DNA of 64,000 bases, taken from positions 434,001 through 498,000 of the forward strand of contig MFNF01000001.1 in assembly GCA_001783715.1 (NCBI GenBank). The letters run 5' to 3'. Both the position numbers and the translations under genes were made by a program. Under the pieces are notes generated by a model. That model had not been told where the DNA came from and made no database searches. It saw only the letters and a list, made by a program, of their open reading frames with translations. Positions 42,537-50,784 of the stretch are shown here, piece after piece. The DNA is from Candidatus Lambdaproteobacteria bacterium RIFOXYD2_FULL_56_26 (GTDB taxonomy: Bacteria; SAR324; XYD2-FULL-50-16). Position 1 is the first letter of the stretch, and every line of letters begins with the position of its first letter.

Positions 42537-43034
42537 TCAGGCTTCGTCGGTCGGCTCAAAGGGCAGGTTGATCGGCAGGACTTGGTTGCCTTGCCTGAAT
42601 TTGGCTTCATGGTCTTGGGTGCAAAACCTCTGACCCTTGGGTGCAGACTCACCACAGTAAAGGCAAAGATTGAGCGAACTTCTTCGCAAAACTTCTTTTT
42701 TCACCTTGGGGTTGACCGGCCTAAAGTCGGACTCGAAGGGGTCTGCCGGTGCCAGTGGCGGATTGAGGGTTTCTTCGGCCACCTTTTTGAGCCGCTGGGC
42801 CGAAGAAAGGTCCAAGGTTGCATTTTGCAAAACCCAATCGTCAAACCTCGCCTCAAACCGTTCCAGCCGCTCGCCAAACAGTTCCAGGTGGGCTTCCATC
42901 CGTTCCTGCCCGTCGATCAGCGTCTGGGTGGCCAAATACCACATAAAAAACCGGCGGAACAAAAAAAAGACCAGCCCAAAGAACACCAAAAACAGCGCCA
43001 AGACATCGCCAAACTGGACTAAAAACTGCATCAT
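42537..43034 (-). CDS. membrane-anchored protein with C-terminal zinc-ribbon-like motif
   Basis: The 165 residues begin with one membrane helix (about 5-33). A coiled-coil-like region (40-85) follows, then a C-terminal CLYCGESAPKGQRFCTQDHE segment that could bind one zinc ion through three Cys and a His. The family is not one I can name. It lies 11-40 bases upstream of the Hpt gene on the same strand, so co-expression is likely. Confidence 0.65.
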   Translation of the reverse strand: MMQFLVQFGDVLALFLVFFGLVFFLFRRFFMWYLATQTLIDGQERMEAHLELFGERLERFEARFDDWVLQNATLDLSSAQRLKKVAEETLNPPLAPADPFESDFRPVNPKVKKEVLRRSSLNLCLYCGESAPKGQRFCTQDHEAKFRQGNQVLPINLPFEPTDEA

Positions 43035-43099
43035 AAAAACTCCCTTTGGTTTGGGACATCTTAACCCCCTTCGGATTCCATTGCAAGTTGAGGAAAGAC

Positions 43100-43573
43100 A
43101 TGGCTAAGAATTTAGCTTTGGATCTGGAGGGAACCTTGTGGGTCTCTTTGGGCACAACCCTCTACCCTAGGCCGGGGCTGTACGGGTTTTTGGAGTTTGT
43201 TTACCGGAGTTTCGACCAAGTGGGGGTTTATACCCTGCTCAGCGAGGTCCGGGCCAAGGGTGCGGTCCAAGTTTTGGTGGACCAAGGGTTTGCTCCCCCG
43301 GTGTTTTTAGAGCGTTTTTTATACATCTGCGGTCCGGGCGGGGTCAAAGACCTGAACTATTTCCCAGACACCTGTCTGGAAGAGACCTGGATCCTTGACG
43401 ACAGCCCCCAGGTGATCCCCCTGACCCAACGGGACCGGTGGGTCCAAATCGCCAGCTTTGAGCCTAAGGAGCGCTGCCAAAGCGCCTTCGGCTCCATCGA
43501 TCCCCAGCCGTTGGACCAAGAGCTGGCTCGGGTCCAAAAACGGCTGGCACAAATTTGTGGCCTTGCCGATTGA
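43100..43573 (+). CDS. HAD-like protein
   Basis: The 157-residue protein starts MAKNLALDLEGTLW, where D8-L-E-G-T resembles HAD motif I (DxDGT) but with glutamate at the second acid. WILDDSPQVI resembles the late DD motif that binds magnesium. The region between is too short for a large cap domain, as in the NIF/FCP phosphatase group. GAGGAAAG directly precedes the ATG at 43100; an upstream in-frame start lacks a ribosome site. Activity and substrate are unknown. Confidence 0.6.
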   Translation: MAKNLALDLEGTLWVSLGTTLYPRPGLYGFLEFVYRSFDQVGVYTLLSEVRAKGAVQVLVDQGFAPPVFLERFLYICGPGGVKDLNYFPDTCLEETWILDDSPQVIPLTQRDRWVQIASFEPKERCQSAFGSIDPQPLDQELARVQKRLAQICGLAD

Positions 43574-43633
43574 AGTTTTTTGGACTTTTGGCTAGGCTGA
43601 CAGAAAAAAATTGTACCTTAAACAAGGCCAAGC

Positions 43634-45382
43634 ATGCTGGATGCCTTCCGCAAAAAAGGACCAACCCACCAAGAACGAGCCATCGAGACCCTGGCCAGAG
43701 GCATGGAAATGCTGCAAGGCCGGATGTTCAAGCAGGCGATGATTCAGTTCCAGGCGGCTATGGAGCTGGACAAGCCGGTGATTGTGGAGAAAATTTCCCA
43801 GTCCTTCCAGGAAGCCTACGGCAAACGGGACTTTGAAGCCGGGCTGGCCTTGGGGTTGATCCTGATCCGGGACCGAGAGAACGACTTTGAACTGGCCAAC
43901 GCCATCGGCAACTGCGCCCGGCGGCAAAAAAACTACAAACAAGCCAACAACCTTTACCAACACGCCCTCAAGATCAACCGGGGGTATAAAAAGGCCTTTT
44001 ACAACCTCGCCGCCAGCATGGGCAAGGTGGAGAAGTACGACGACGAAGTCCGCTTTGCCATCGAGCGGTTTGCCAACATGGCCGACTACATCCTGCCGGA
44101 CTACCATTTTGACCCCAAGCTGATCGACAAGATCGAAGCCCGGCTGACCTCGGACCACCGGAGCAAGGTGGCCCAGCAGATCCAAAACTTCAAGATCGAG
44201 CTGGCCCGAGCGGAGGGCCAGGACGACTACATGGAAACCCGCCGGATCCGCATGGATCTGGAAAAACTGGCCCTAACCGCCAAAGAACCGATCCAGCCCG
44301 CTCAGGTCAAGGAGGCCTTGGTCAAACGGATCGGAGAAGCCGAACAGGCACCCGAACCCAGCCTCAAACAGATCGGCGGGGAGCGGATGAACCTGGTGAT
44401 CTATTCTTTGATCAACAAGGACGGAGCTGCGGCACTCGCCCAGATCAAGCACCTCAACCAAATCGGCATCAAGCCCGAATTCATGGAGATGTGCGCCGGG
44501 ATCGCCTTGGACCTGACCGGGCAGCCGGAAAAGGCGGTGGACCTGTTCAACCGGCTCTTGGCCGACGAACCAAACAACCGGTTTTTGAATGCCAACCTGG
44601 GCATTTTGTACCGTAGGCAAGGCAACGTCCTGCTTTCAACCAAGTACTTGGCCATTGCCGCCGCCCTGCTGGAGCGCTCCGATGGGCTTTACCGGTTAAG
44701 CGACCTGATCGAAATCGCCGACCAGTCCTTTGAGCAGGGGAACAAGGAAAAGGCCCAGATGCTGTACCAGCTGGTCTGCGAAGAGGTGGACAAGGTGGAA
44801 CCTCTGATGAAGCTGGGGGAGATCTATCTGGCCAAGGACATGCTCGAAGAGGCCACCGGAGTCTTCAACAAGATCAAGGAAAAGGACCCGGACAACAAGC
44901 TGGTTGCTGAACGGCTCAAGGAGATCCACGATTCCTACTTTGAAAAGGCGGAATCCTTTTTCCGGGACAACAAATACAAGGCCGCCGCTGGGGTCTTTGA
45001 GCGAGCCTTGTCGGTGATGCGCCTGCCCGAAACGATCCGCAAGACCGCCTCGGTTTACCAAGTGATGCGCAAGCCCCTGCGCTACGAGGCCCTGATGGCC
45101 GAATTTGAGGAGCTGAAAGCGATTGAGCAGGCGCTTTTGGAGGAAAAGGAGCGGCAGTCCAACATCCTGCTGGGCAAGGCCTATCTCAAGAAAAAACACT
45201 GGTCCAAGGCGATCGAGCATTTTGAAAATGCCTTCCGCATGAAGCTGGACAAGGACGTGTTTGTTTATCTGGCGACCATCTACAAGCAGCTGCGCAAAAA
45301 CGAAGAGATGCGGGACCTGCTCAACCGTTGGAACCGGATGGTGGAACATGAGGATAAAAAGCGCCGGTTCGGCGAAGGCTGA
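43634..45382 (+). CDS. tetratricopeptide-repeat protein
   Basis: The 582-residue soluble protein is built mainly of TPR-like helical hairpins. Examples lie near residues 15-50, 85-130, 255-310, 375-410 and 500-535, with recurrent A-G-Y/F-A-P spacing. There is no signal peptide or membrane helix. TPR arrays hold protein partners; no enzyme domain is visible. It is 60 bases downstream of the HAD-like gene. Its 3' end overlaps the convergent comEC-like gene by 62 bases. Confidence 0.8.
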   Translation: MLDAFRKKGPTHQERAIETLARGMEMLQGRMFKQAMIQFQAAMELDKPVIVEKISQSFQEAYGKRDFEAGLALGLILIRDRENDFELANAIGNCARRQKNYKQANNLYQHALKINRGYKKAFYNLAASMGKVEKYDDEVRFAIERFANMADYILPDYHFDPKLIDKIEARLTSDHRSKVAQQIQNFKIELARAEGQDDYMETRRIRMDLEKLALTAKEPIQPAQVKEALVKRIGEAEQAPEPSLKQIGGERMNLVIYSLINKDGAAALAQIKHLNQIGIKPEFMEMCAGIALDLTGQPEKAVDLFNRLLADEPNNRFLNANLGILYRRQGNVLLSTKYLAIAAALLERSDGLYRLSDLIEIADQSFEQGNKEKAQMLYQLVCEEVDKVEPLMKLGEIYLAKDMLEEATGVFNKIKEKDPDNKLVAERLKEIHDSYFEKAESFFRDNKYKAAAGVFERALSVMRLPETIRKTASVYQVMRKPLRYEALMAEFEELKAIEQALLEEKERQSNILLGKAYLKKKHWSKAIEHFENAFRMKLDKDVFVYLATIYKQLRKNEEMRDLLNRWNRMVEHEDKKRRFGEG

Positions 45383-46871
45383 GCTTCCATCTCGCCGCCC
45401 AGAGCAGCAGTAGGGTCAAGGCTGCGAGCACCGCCAGCCTGGGGGCCCAACCCCAGTCCAGACCCAGACGGAACAAAAAGGGCCGGTTGAGCCAATCGGT
45501 AAACTCCAGCAGCTCCGACCAAGCCAAAGACACCAGATTGGAAAGCCCAAAGACCCACCCCTCCCCGATGCACCCGCCCCAAGAAAAGCCCAACAGCCCC
45601 ACCAGCAAGGTCAACAGGTACACCGGCATCACCACCCAACTGACAAAACCTATGTGCAACAGGTTGGCGACCGGCGAAAACAACGAATGAACCGCCACGA
45701 TCCGGTCCACCACCACCAGTCCAAACACAAACAGCCAGCAGCTGAGCAAAAGACTGGAGAGGCAGAGCACCCCAAACGCCTTAGCCCAGCCGAGCCTCCG
45801 GGTAGGGTTGGGTAAAAAGGGCAGTACCAAGAGGATGCCAAAGACCGACAAAAAGGAGAGCTGGAAACTCACCTGTCCCATCGCCCAAGGCTCCAAAAGC
45901 AGGATCCATTGGGCGGTTCCGGCCAGGATCAACCACAAGGGCTGGTGGTGGTACAGATGCTTGATGGAGACCCACCAAAACAACATGATCCAGGCCCGTT
46001 CCGCCGAGACCGGCAGGTCAATCATCCACAAAAATCCCAGCAACAGCCCCAAGGTCAACCCGTCCAACCAAGGCAACATCCGCCCCTTTTCCACCGGTGC
46101 CCAGGGGAAGGAAAGCAGCAGCCGAAGCCCCAGGTTGATCCACAGGAACAGGATTCCGGTGTGCATCCCGCTGATCGCCAACAGGTGGGCAATGCCCAGT
46201 TCCTTGAACCGCCGTTTGTCCTCCCGACTGAGTTCGCTCCGGTCGGCGGTGGCCAGGGCCTTAAAAAAGGGCAGGGCGGTCGGGGTCAGATAGTACCGGC
46301 CTTTGGCTTGGAGATAAAGCAGCAGCGGCCCTCGGGCGGATTTTTTTGCCAATTGCGAGAGGTTTCTGAGCTTCAAGTCCGGGGCTGCCGCAAACAGCGG
46401 GGTTGGCCCCAAAGCCTCTTGGAAACTCAGCCCTTCCAGCTGTAGCCGGTCTCCCGATTGGAACCAAAGCTTTGGTTTTTTGGGCGCTCCAAAGTCAACC
46501 CTGACCCCGGCCAACTCAATCCGCACAGGACCACAAAAGGCCGAAACCCGGATCAGGTCGAGCTGGCCCGGGTCGGAGGGGTGTTTGCTGTACCCTTCCA
46601 AGGTCCAACGGTTCTGGACGCAGGCCTGGGGGGTTAAACCGGTCCCCATGAGCCAACGCCCGTTGCTCGCCCCCAGCAACAACAGCGCCGCCAAGCCAAA
46701 AAACCGCCAAGACCGTAGAAAAAGCGCCAGACCGCTCAAGGCCAACTGTCCGGCCAAGGCCCAAGCCCACCAGCTGGGGCCGCCAAGCAGGTAGGCCCCT
46801 TGGCAGGCGAACATCAACACCAGAAAAACCAAGGGGTTTTGGACCTCTCTCCCCAGCGCCGGGCGGTTCAT
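45321..46871 (-). CDS. comEC: ComEC/Rec2-family competence membrane protein, lacking the C-terminal metallo-beta-lactamase domain
   Basis: ComEC forms the inner-membrane channel for DNA uptake. The 516 residues hold the competence-domain signature GIAHLLAISGMHTGIL and later PVSAERAWIMLFW. About ten hydrophobic helices and an N-terminal OB-like soluble segment (70-190) are present. Full-length ComEC usually has 700-800 residues with a metallo-beta-lactamase-like nuclease domain; this one stops after the channel region. No competence pilus genes lie nearby. It starts 1 base after the holA stop. Confidence 0.85.
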   Translation of the reverse strand: MNRPALGREVQNPLVFLVLMFACQGAYLLGGPSWWAWALAGQLALSGLALFLRSWRFFGLAALLLLGASNGRWLMGTGLTPQACVQNRWTLEGYSKHPSDPGQLDLIRVSAFCGPVRIELAGVRVDFGAPKKPKLWFQSGDRLQLEGLSFQEALGPTPLFAAAPDLKLRNLSQLAKKSARGPLLLYLQAKGRYYLTPTALPFFKALATADRSELSREDKRRFKELGIAHLLAISGMHTGILFLWINLGLRLLLSFPWAPVEKGRMLPWLDGLTLGLLLGFLWMIDLPVSAERAWIMLFWWVSIKHLYHHQPLWLILAGTAQWILLLEPWAMGQVSFQLSFLSVFGILLVLPFLPNPTRRLGWAKAFGVLCLSSLLLSCWLFVFGLVVVDRIVAVHSLFSPVANLLHIGFVSWVVMPVYLLTLLVGLLGFSWGGCIGEGWVFGLSNLVSLAWSELLEFTDWLNRPFLFRLGLDWGWAPRLAVLAALTLLLLWAARWKLSLRRTGAFYPHVPPSGSNG

Positions 46872-46872
46872 C

Positions 46873-48261
46873 TCAAGGGGTCCAATGGGCCAGGAGCGGC
46901 TGGGCGGGGGCCAATCGGCCCCGGCAGACCAAAAAAGCCAGATCGGCCAACAACCGTTTGGCTTCCTTCCCGGCGTACTTGACCCACAGGTCCCGTTCGG
47001 AAAGTTCGATCATCAGGTTTTCCAATTCCAGGACCGAAAACCGCCCGGCCTGGGGGATCAGGTCCTTGAGCTGCCAAGGTTTGTACCCCAGCCGCTCCCC
47101 AATCGCCCGTTCGGACAGCCCCGCTTCCATCAACAGACGCACCTTGAGGAGTTTACGGAATTGGTAGGTGATCAACCCCAAGAGCGGCACCGCCTCGTCG
47201 CTGGATTCCTCAAGCAGCGATTCCATCGCCTCCAGGGCATTTTTGAGGTCCCGGTCGGCCAGGAAATTGCCGACCAAAAAAACCGAAAACTTTTTGGAAT
47301 GCCCGGCATTGTGGCTCAGGTCTGCCGCAGTGGGCTGGGCCTCGGGTCCCAGGCGGACCGCCAGCTTTTCCAGTTCTTGGTCCAAGGCGGCAAAATCGGC
47401 ACCGGTGATCTCGATCAACCGGTCAGCGGTCGCCTCGGTAAAGACCAGCCTTTTCTCCCGGGCCCGTCCAATGACCCAGTTGAGGGGCCGAAAGTCATCA
47501 TAAGCAACGGTCAACTTCTGGATTTTCCCCTTGGCCTGGATCACCTTGAGTAGTTCCTTGGGTAGTTCCTCTTCCTTCTTGAGGTTGGCACAGAGCAGAA
47601 AACTCACCCCCTCGGGCGGGTCGGCCAAAAAGTCGCACAACGCCCGCAAAAATCCGTGGGGAGAGCCTTCTTCGGGGGCCAAGGGTACGGTGGGGGGCTC
47701 AAAGGTCACCTTGGTCTTGAGCTTTTTTTCCAGGAACAATGGCACCGGCATCGACTCGGCCCCCTGGCCTTGTTGCAGCCAAATCAGCTTGTCCGCCCAA
47801 GGACGGGCGATTTCCAGATAGACCCGGCCATCCTCCAAGGGAGCGAGGTTGGCCAGCAGTTGCTTGGCGGTGCTGTGGTTGTGCCCCTGGGGCCTTTGGG
47901 TCAAGGAATCGGCATCAAACCAAGCGTTTTGCCCCTCCCAGGGCAGTTTGAACAAATGGACCGCCGCCAGCTCCTTTTCGATTTTCTCCAAAGGAGACTT
48001 CTTTTTCGGCAGTTTTTCGAGGTGCTTGACCAAAATCAACTTGTCGGACTGGAAGAAGGAGACCGTCTCCACGGCGTTCCTGAACTCTTGCAGTCTGGTC
48101 TTGGCGGTCTGTTGGTCGGCTTTGAGGAAATCGGAGCAGTCAAAGGCAAAAAGCCGGTCTTCCGCCGGTTTTCCCGCCAAAAAAGTGCGCACCGCCAACT
48201 TGACCTTCTCTTCGATTTCAAGGTCCTGGTTGCCGAAAAAGAGGATCATGGGACTGTTCAT
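46873..48261 (-). CDS. holA: DNA polymerase III subunit delta, enlarged
   Basis: HolA opens the sliding clamp within the clamp-loader complex. The 462 residues show the HolA layout: an N-terminal FFGNQDLEIEE region and FFQSDKLILVKHLEKLP. The C-terminal collar has MESLLEESSDEAVPLLGLITYQFRKLLKVRLL and ERLGYKPWQLKDLIPQAGRFSVLELENLMIEL, each in its expected place. E. coli HolA has 343 residues; the excess is an insertion at about residues 105-230. The gene is divergent from cyaY. Confidence 0.87.
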   Translation of the reverse strand: MNSPMILFFGNQDLEIEEKVKLAVRTFLAGKPAEDRLFAFDCSDFLKADQQTAKTRLQEFRNAVETVSFFQSDKLILVKHLEKLPKKKSPLEKIEKELAAVHLFKLPWEGQNAWFDADSLTQRPQGHNHSTAKQLLANLAPLEDGRVYLEIARPWADKLIWLQQGQGAESMPVPLFLEKKLKTKVTFEPPTVPLAPEEGSPHGFLRALCDFLADPPEGVSFLLCANLKKEEELPKELLKVIQAKGKIQKLTVAYDDFRPLNWVIGRAREKRLVFTEATADRLIEITGADFAALDQELEKLAVRLGPEAQPTAADLSHNAGHSKKFSVFLVGNFLADRDLKNALEAMESLLEESSDEAVPLLGLITYQFRKLLKVRLLMEAGLSERAIGERLGYKPWQLKDLIPQAGRFSVLELENLMIELSERDLWVKYAGKEAKRLLADLAFLVCRGRLAPAQPLLAHWTP

Positions 48262-48374
48262 TCGGTTCCGCTTTTGGATAGACAGCCAAGCGGCATTGTT
48301 TTACCCTGGCCCAGGGAGGTTAACCCAGGTCCTCCCCCTTGGCCAAGCCGAAAAAAAACCAAAGGAGAGTCCTA

Positions 48375-48695
48375 GTGGAGACCACCCAATTCTACCCGAT
48401 GACCGAGGCGATTTACGACCAAATCTGGCAGGGTTTTGAAGACATCGACCCCGATTTGGCCGAAGCCGACCGGTCCGCCGACAATTTGCGGATCACCTTT
48501 GCCAACAAAACGGTGTTTGTGATCAACCGCCAAGGGGCCACCTCCCAAATCTGGCTGGCCACCAAACGTTCCGGCTACCACTTCAACTACGACGAAGCCA
48601 AGGCCCAATGGGTTTGCGACAAAACCGGCACCGAATTCTTTGAACTCCTAGGCAGAGAGATCACCAAAGAAATCAACCAACCCTTCTCCTTCTAA
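48375..48695 (+). CDS. cyaY: frataxin-like iron donor protein CyaY (GTG start)
   Basis: CyaY binds iron and regulates iron-sulfur cluster assembly by IscS. The 106-residue length equals that of E. coli CyaY. The core VFVINRQGATSQIWLATK and SGYHFNY...W.CDKTG.EFFELL is clear, and acidic residues cluster in helix 1 (EDIDPDLAEADRSAD). GTG at 48375 is the start, since AAAGGAGA lies 6 bases before it. An upstream TTG in frame would place this ribosome site inside the gene. Confidence 0.93.
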   Translation: METTQFYPMTEAIYDQIWQGFEDIDPDLAEADRSADNLRITFANKTVFVINRQGATSQIWLATKRSGYHFNYDEAKAQWVCDKTGTEFFELLGREITKEINQPFSF

Positions 48696-48701
48696 GGAAA
48701 A

Positions 48702-50567
48702 ATGGCCTTGGGGAAAAAGGGAGAAAACCGTTTTGGGGCGATTGGAGATTCACTGTTCGAGTCTCGGTTCGACCCCAAACAAAAGGGCCAGTTCGCCGCC
48801 AAACTGGCCGAAGCGGATGCCAAGGACCAGCCCAAGACCTACCCCATTCCGGTCCGCTTTTTCACCCAGCTGGACCCCAAGGCCCAAAACGCTTTGCACA
48901 AGGTCACCCAAACCTGTTTTTCGGTCGCCGAAAAAGCCGGGATCAGCCTCAAGCACCTGAGCCCGGAGGTGGAATTTTATGGCCCCTACGAGTGGGAACA
49001 CAAAACCGGGGAATCCGCTTTTTCCATGGAGCTGCCTGCCGCCAAGTTGGACCGGTCCGGGAAAACTCCTTTGATCCAATTGATTCTGCCCGACCAAATC
49101 AAGAACAGCGAAGCGGTGATCAAGGCCGTGCGGCTCTTGGCTTCCAAACTCTTTGGGCACCTGTACTTTGAGGAAAACGTCGCCGGAAGGCCGCCCTTTT
49201 CGCTGATGCAAGAGGAGCTATCCGAATTGTCCTTCGACTTTCGGGAAAAACTGCTTTATGTGCGGTTCTTGGACCCGCCCTCCCCGGCCCTCCAGCAAAG
49301 CTTCGACAAGGAAGCTTTGGCCCAGGGGATTCGGGGGCCCAAAGCCCGAGAAATGGGCAAACGGGAATGGTTCAAGGCCTTGCTGGAATCCCCGGAGACT
49401 AGGCCCAACCAGGCGCACCTGATCGAAGACCTCTTTGCCCAATCGCTCAAGGAACTCAAAGCCAACCCGGACCCCTACCTGGAAGCCCTGGTCAGCAAGA
49501 TCGACCAACATCTGCCCAAGGGAGGATTGATCCTGCCTCACGAAAAAAAGCACTTTGAGTTCTTCAAAAAAGCCAAACAATGGAACCTCTTCCATGCCCT
49601 GGAAGACCGGCTGCAACTGGTGGTTGGCTTTTGGGGCGAGGTGACCGAATGTTTTGTTTGGCTCGACCAAGTGGCGGCCCAGGAGGAAACCTTTGACCCG
49701 GAGCTGGCTCGGGCTTGGCGCAAGACCTTAAAAGAACGGAGCGCCCAACTGCGCAAACGGGGGCTGGTCAAACTTTTTTTAATGGAAGGGGCACAGCTCA
49801 ACGAGCGGCAACAGGGGGACAAAAACCGGTTCCCCCTGTGGGTCTGGAAGCAAGGCCTGCTTGACCACCTGCCTGCCGGTTCCGACCCGGCCAAGTGGAT
49901 CAAACGGTACCAAGACCAATATGGCCACAGCCTCTATGCCAAGCTCTTCGAGCTGTCCTTTCGGCTGGTCGAGGCGATCGAGGGGATGGAGGCCCAGGGG
50001 CCAGGCAGGCCGCTCAAGGAGGCCTCCAGGCTCAAGGCGTTGCGCACCAGTGTCTCCCTGCTCTCCGAAGGGCTTGAAGACCTGCTCAACACCACCAGGA
50101 TTGCCTTCTCCTTGGCCTCCGTGGCCAAGCCCAAGAAGCACCACAAAAAAGAGATCCTCAAAAACTATGCGGAAGGCTGGGCCTACTTCGTGTCCTTCGC
50201 CTTGATCCACCAATTTTACTGGACCCAACCCCAAGGGGACGAAAAGGCGCTACAGTTTTTGAACCTGATCGGCGACTACACCCAAGCCAAGGTGGAACAG
50301 GAACCGAGCTACCAAATCGCCGGGCTGCTGCTGGAGGTTTACAAGAAAAAAGGCTTCACCTTGACCCCGGTGGTAGAGCTGTTGACCAAGGACAGCAAGA
50401 TGTTGGATTTTTTTGCGATCCACCAAACCGAGCTGTTGGCCAAAAAGAACGAACAGCCTGGGGAGATCATCCAAAACTTTGGGGGCTTGGTGGAAAAATG
50501 GCAGGCGGACCGGTTCAAAAATGCCATCAATCGGGCCCAACCGGACGGGTTTGAGGTCCGGGGGTAA
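48702..50567 (+). CDS. large soluble protein of unknown function
   Basis: The 621 residues contain no signal peptide, membrane helix or enzyme motif that I recognise. The composition is Lys/Glu/Leu-rich and mostly helical, with a beta-rich part near 85-135. The start ATG is 6 bases after cyaY, so the two are likely co-transcribed. A small hairpin with a weak T-run follows the stop. Confidence 0.65.
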   Translation: MALGKKGENRFGAIGDSLFESRFDPKQKGQFAAKLAEADAKDQPKTYPIPVRFFTQLDPKAQNALHKVTQTCFSVAEKAGISLKHLSPEVEFYGPYEWEHKTGESAFSMELPAAKLDRSGKTPLIQLILPDQIKNSEAVIKAVRLLASKLFGHLYFEENVAGRPPFSLMQEELSELSFDFREKLLYVRFLDPPSPALQQSFDKEALAQGIRGPKAREMGKREWFKALLESPETRPNQAHLIEDLFAQSLKELKANPDPYLEALVSKIDQHLPKGGLILPHEKKHFEFFKKAKQWNLFHALEDRLQLVVGFWGEVTECFVWLDQVAAQEETFDPELARAWRKTLKERSAQLRKRGLVKLFLMEGAQLNERQQGDKNRFPLWVWKQGLLDHLPAGSDPAKWIKRYQDQYGHSLYAKLFELSFRLVEAIEGMEAQGPGRPLKEASRLKALRTSVSLLSEGLEDLLNTTRIAFSLASVAKPKKHHKKEILKNYAEGWAYFVSFALIHQFYWTQPQGDEKALQFLNLIGDYTQAKVEQEPSYQIAGLLLEVYKKKGFTLTPVVELLTKDSKMLDFFAIHQTELLAKKNEQPGEIIQNFGGLVEKWQADRFKNAINRAQPDGFEVRG

Positions 50568-50586
50568 TCGGTGTTGTTCCAAGTTT

Positions 50587-50608
50587 CGGTCCCCTGGGAC
50601 CGGGTTTT
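50587..50608 (+). terminator. weak intrinsic terminator candidate after the 621-residue gene
   Basis: CGGTCCC and GGGACCG form a short perfect stem 19 bases after the stop codon, followed by GGTTTTGC. The T-run is only four bases, so efficiency may be low. Confidence 0.4.
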
Positions 50609-50730
50609 GCGGACCCTTCTTTCCCCTCCGGCCATTGGCTTTGGAAGCGGGTCGATTGTATTTGGAGCCCAGGGGGTCAAACCCTTTGGTTTCCTGGTTT
50701 TGTCTTTCTTTCGGCTGGGGGGCTGAATCA

Positions 50731-50750
50731 CTGGGTGCCTGTGCACCCAG
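50731..50750 (+). promoter_or_regulatory. leader inverted repeat before the UDP-sugar dehydrogenase homologue
   Basis: CTGGGTGC and GCACCCAG form a perfect 8-bp inverted repeat around CTGT, 34 bases before the next ATG. It may be an operator or a leader hairpin. The 217-base gap (50568-50784) also holds the preceding terminator candidate and nothing else I can identify. Confidence 0.35.
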
Positions 50751-50784
50751 GGCCGTTCCCGCCTTTATTTCCAGGAGCAATTGA

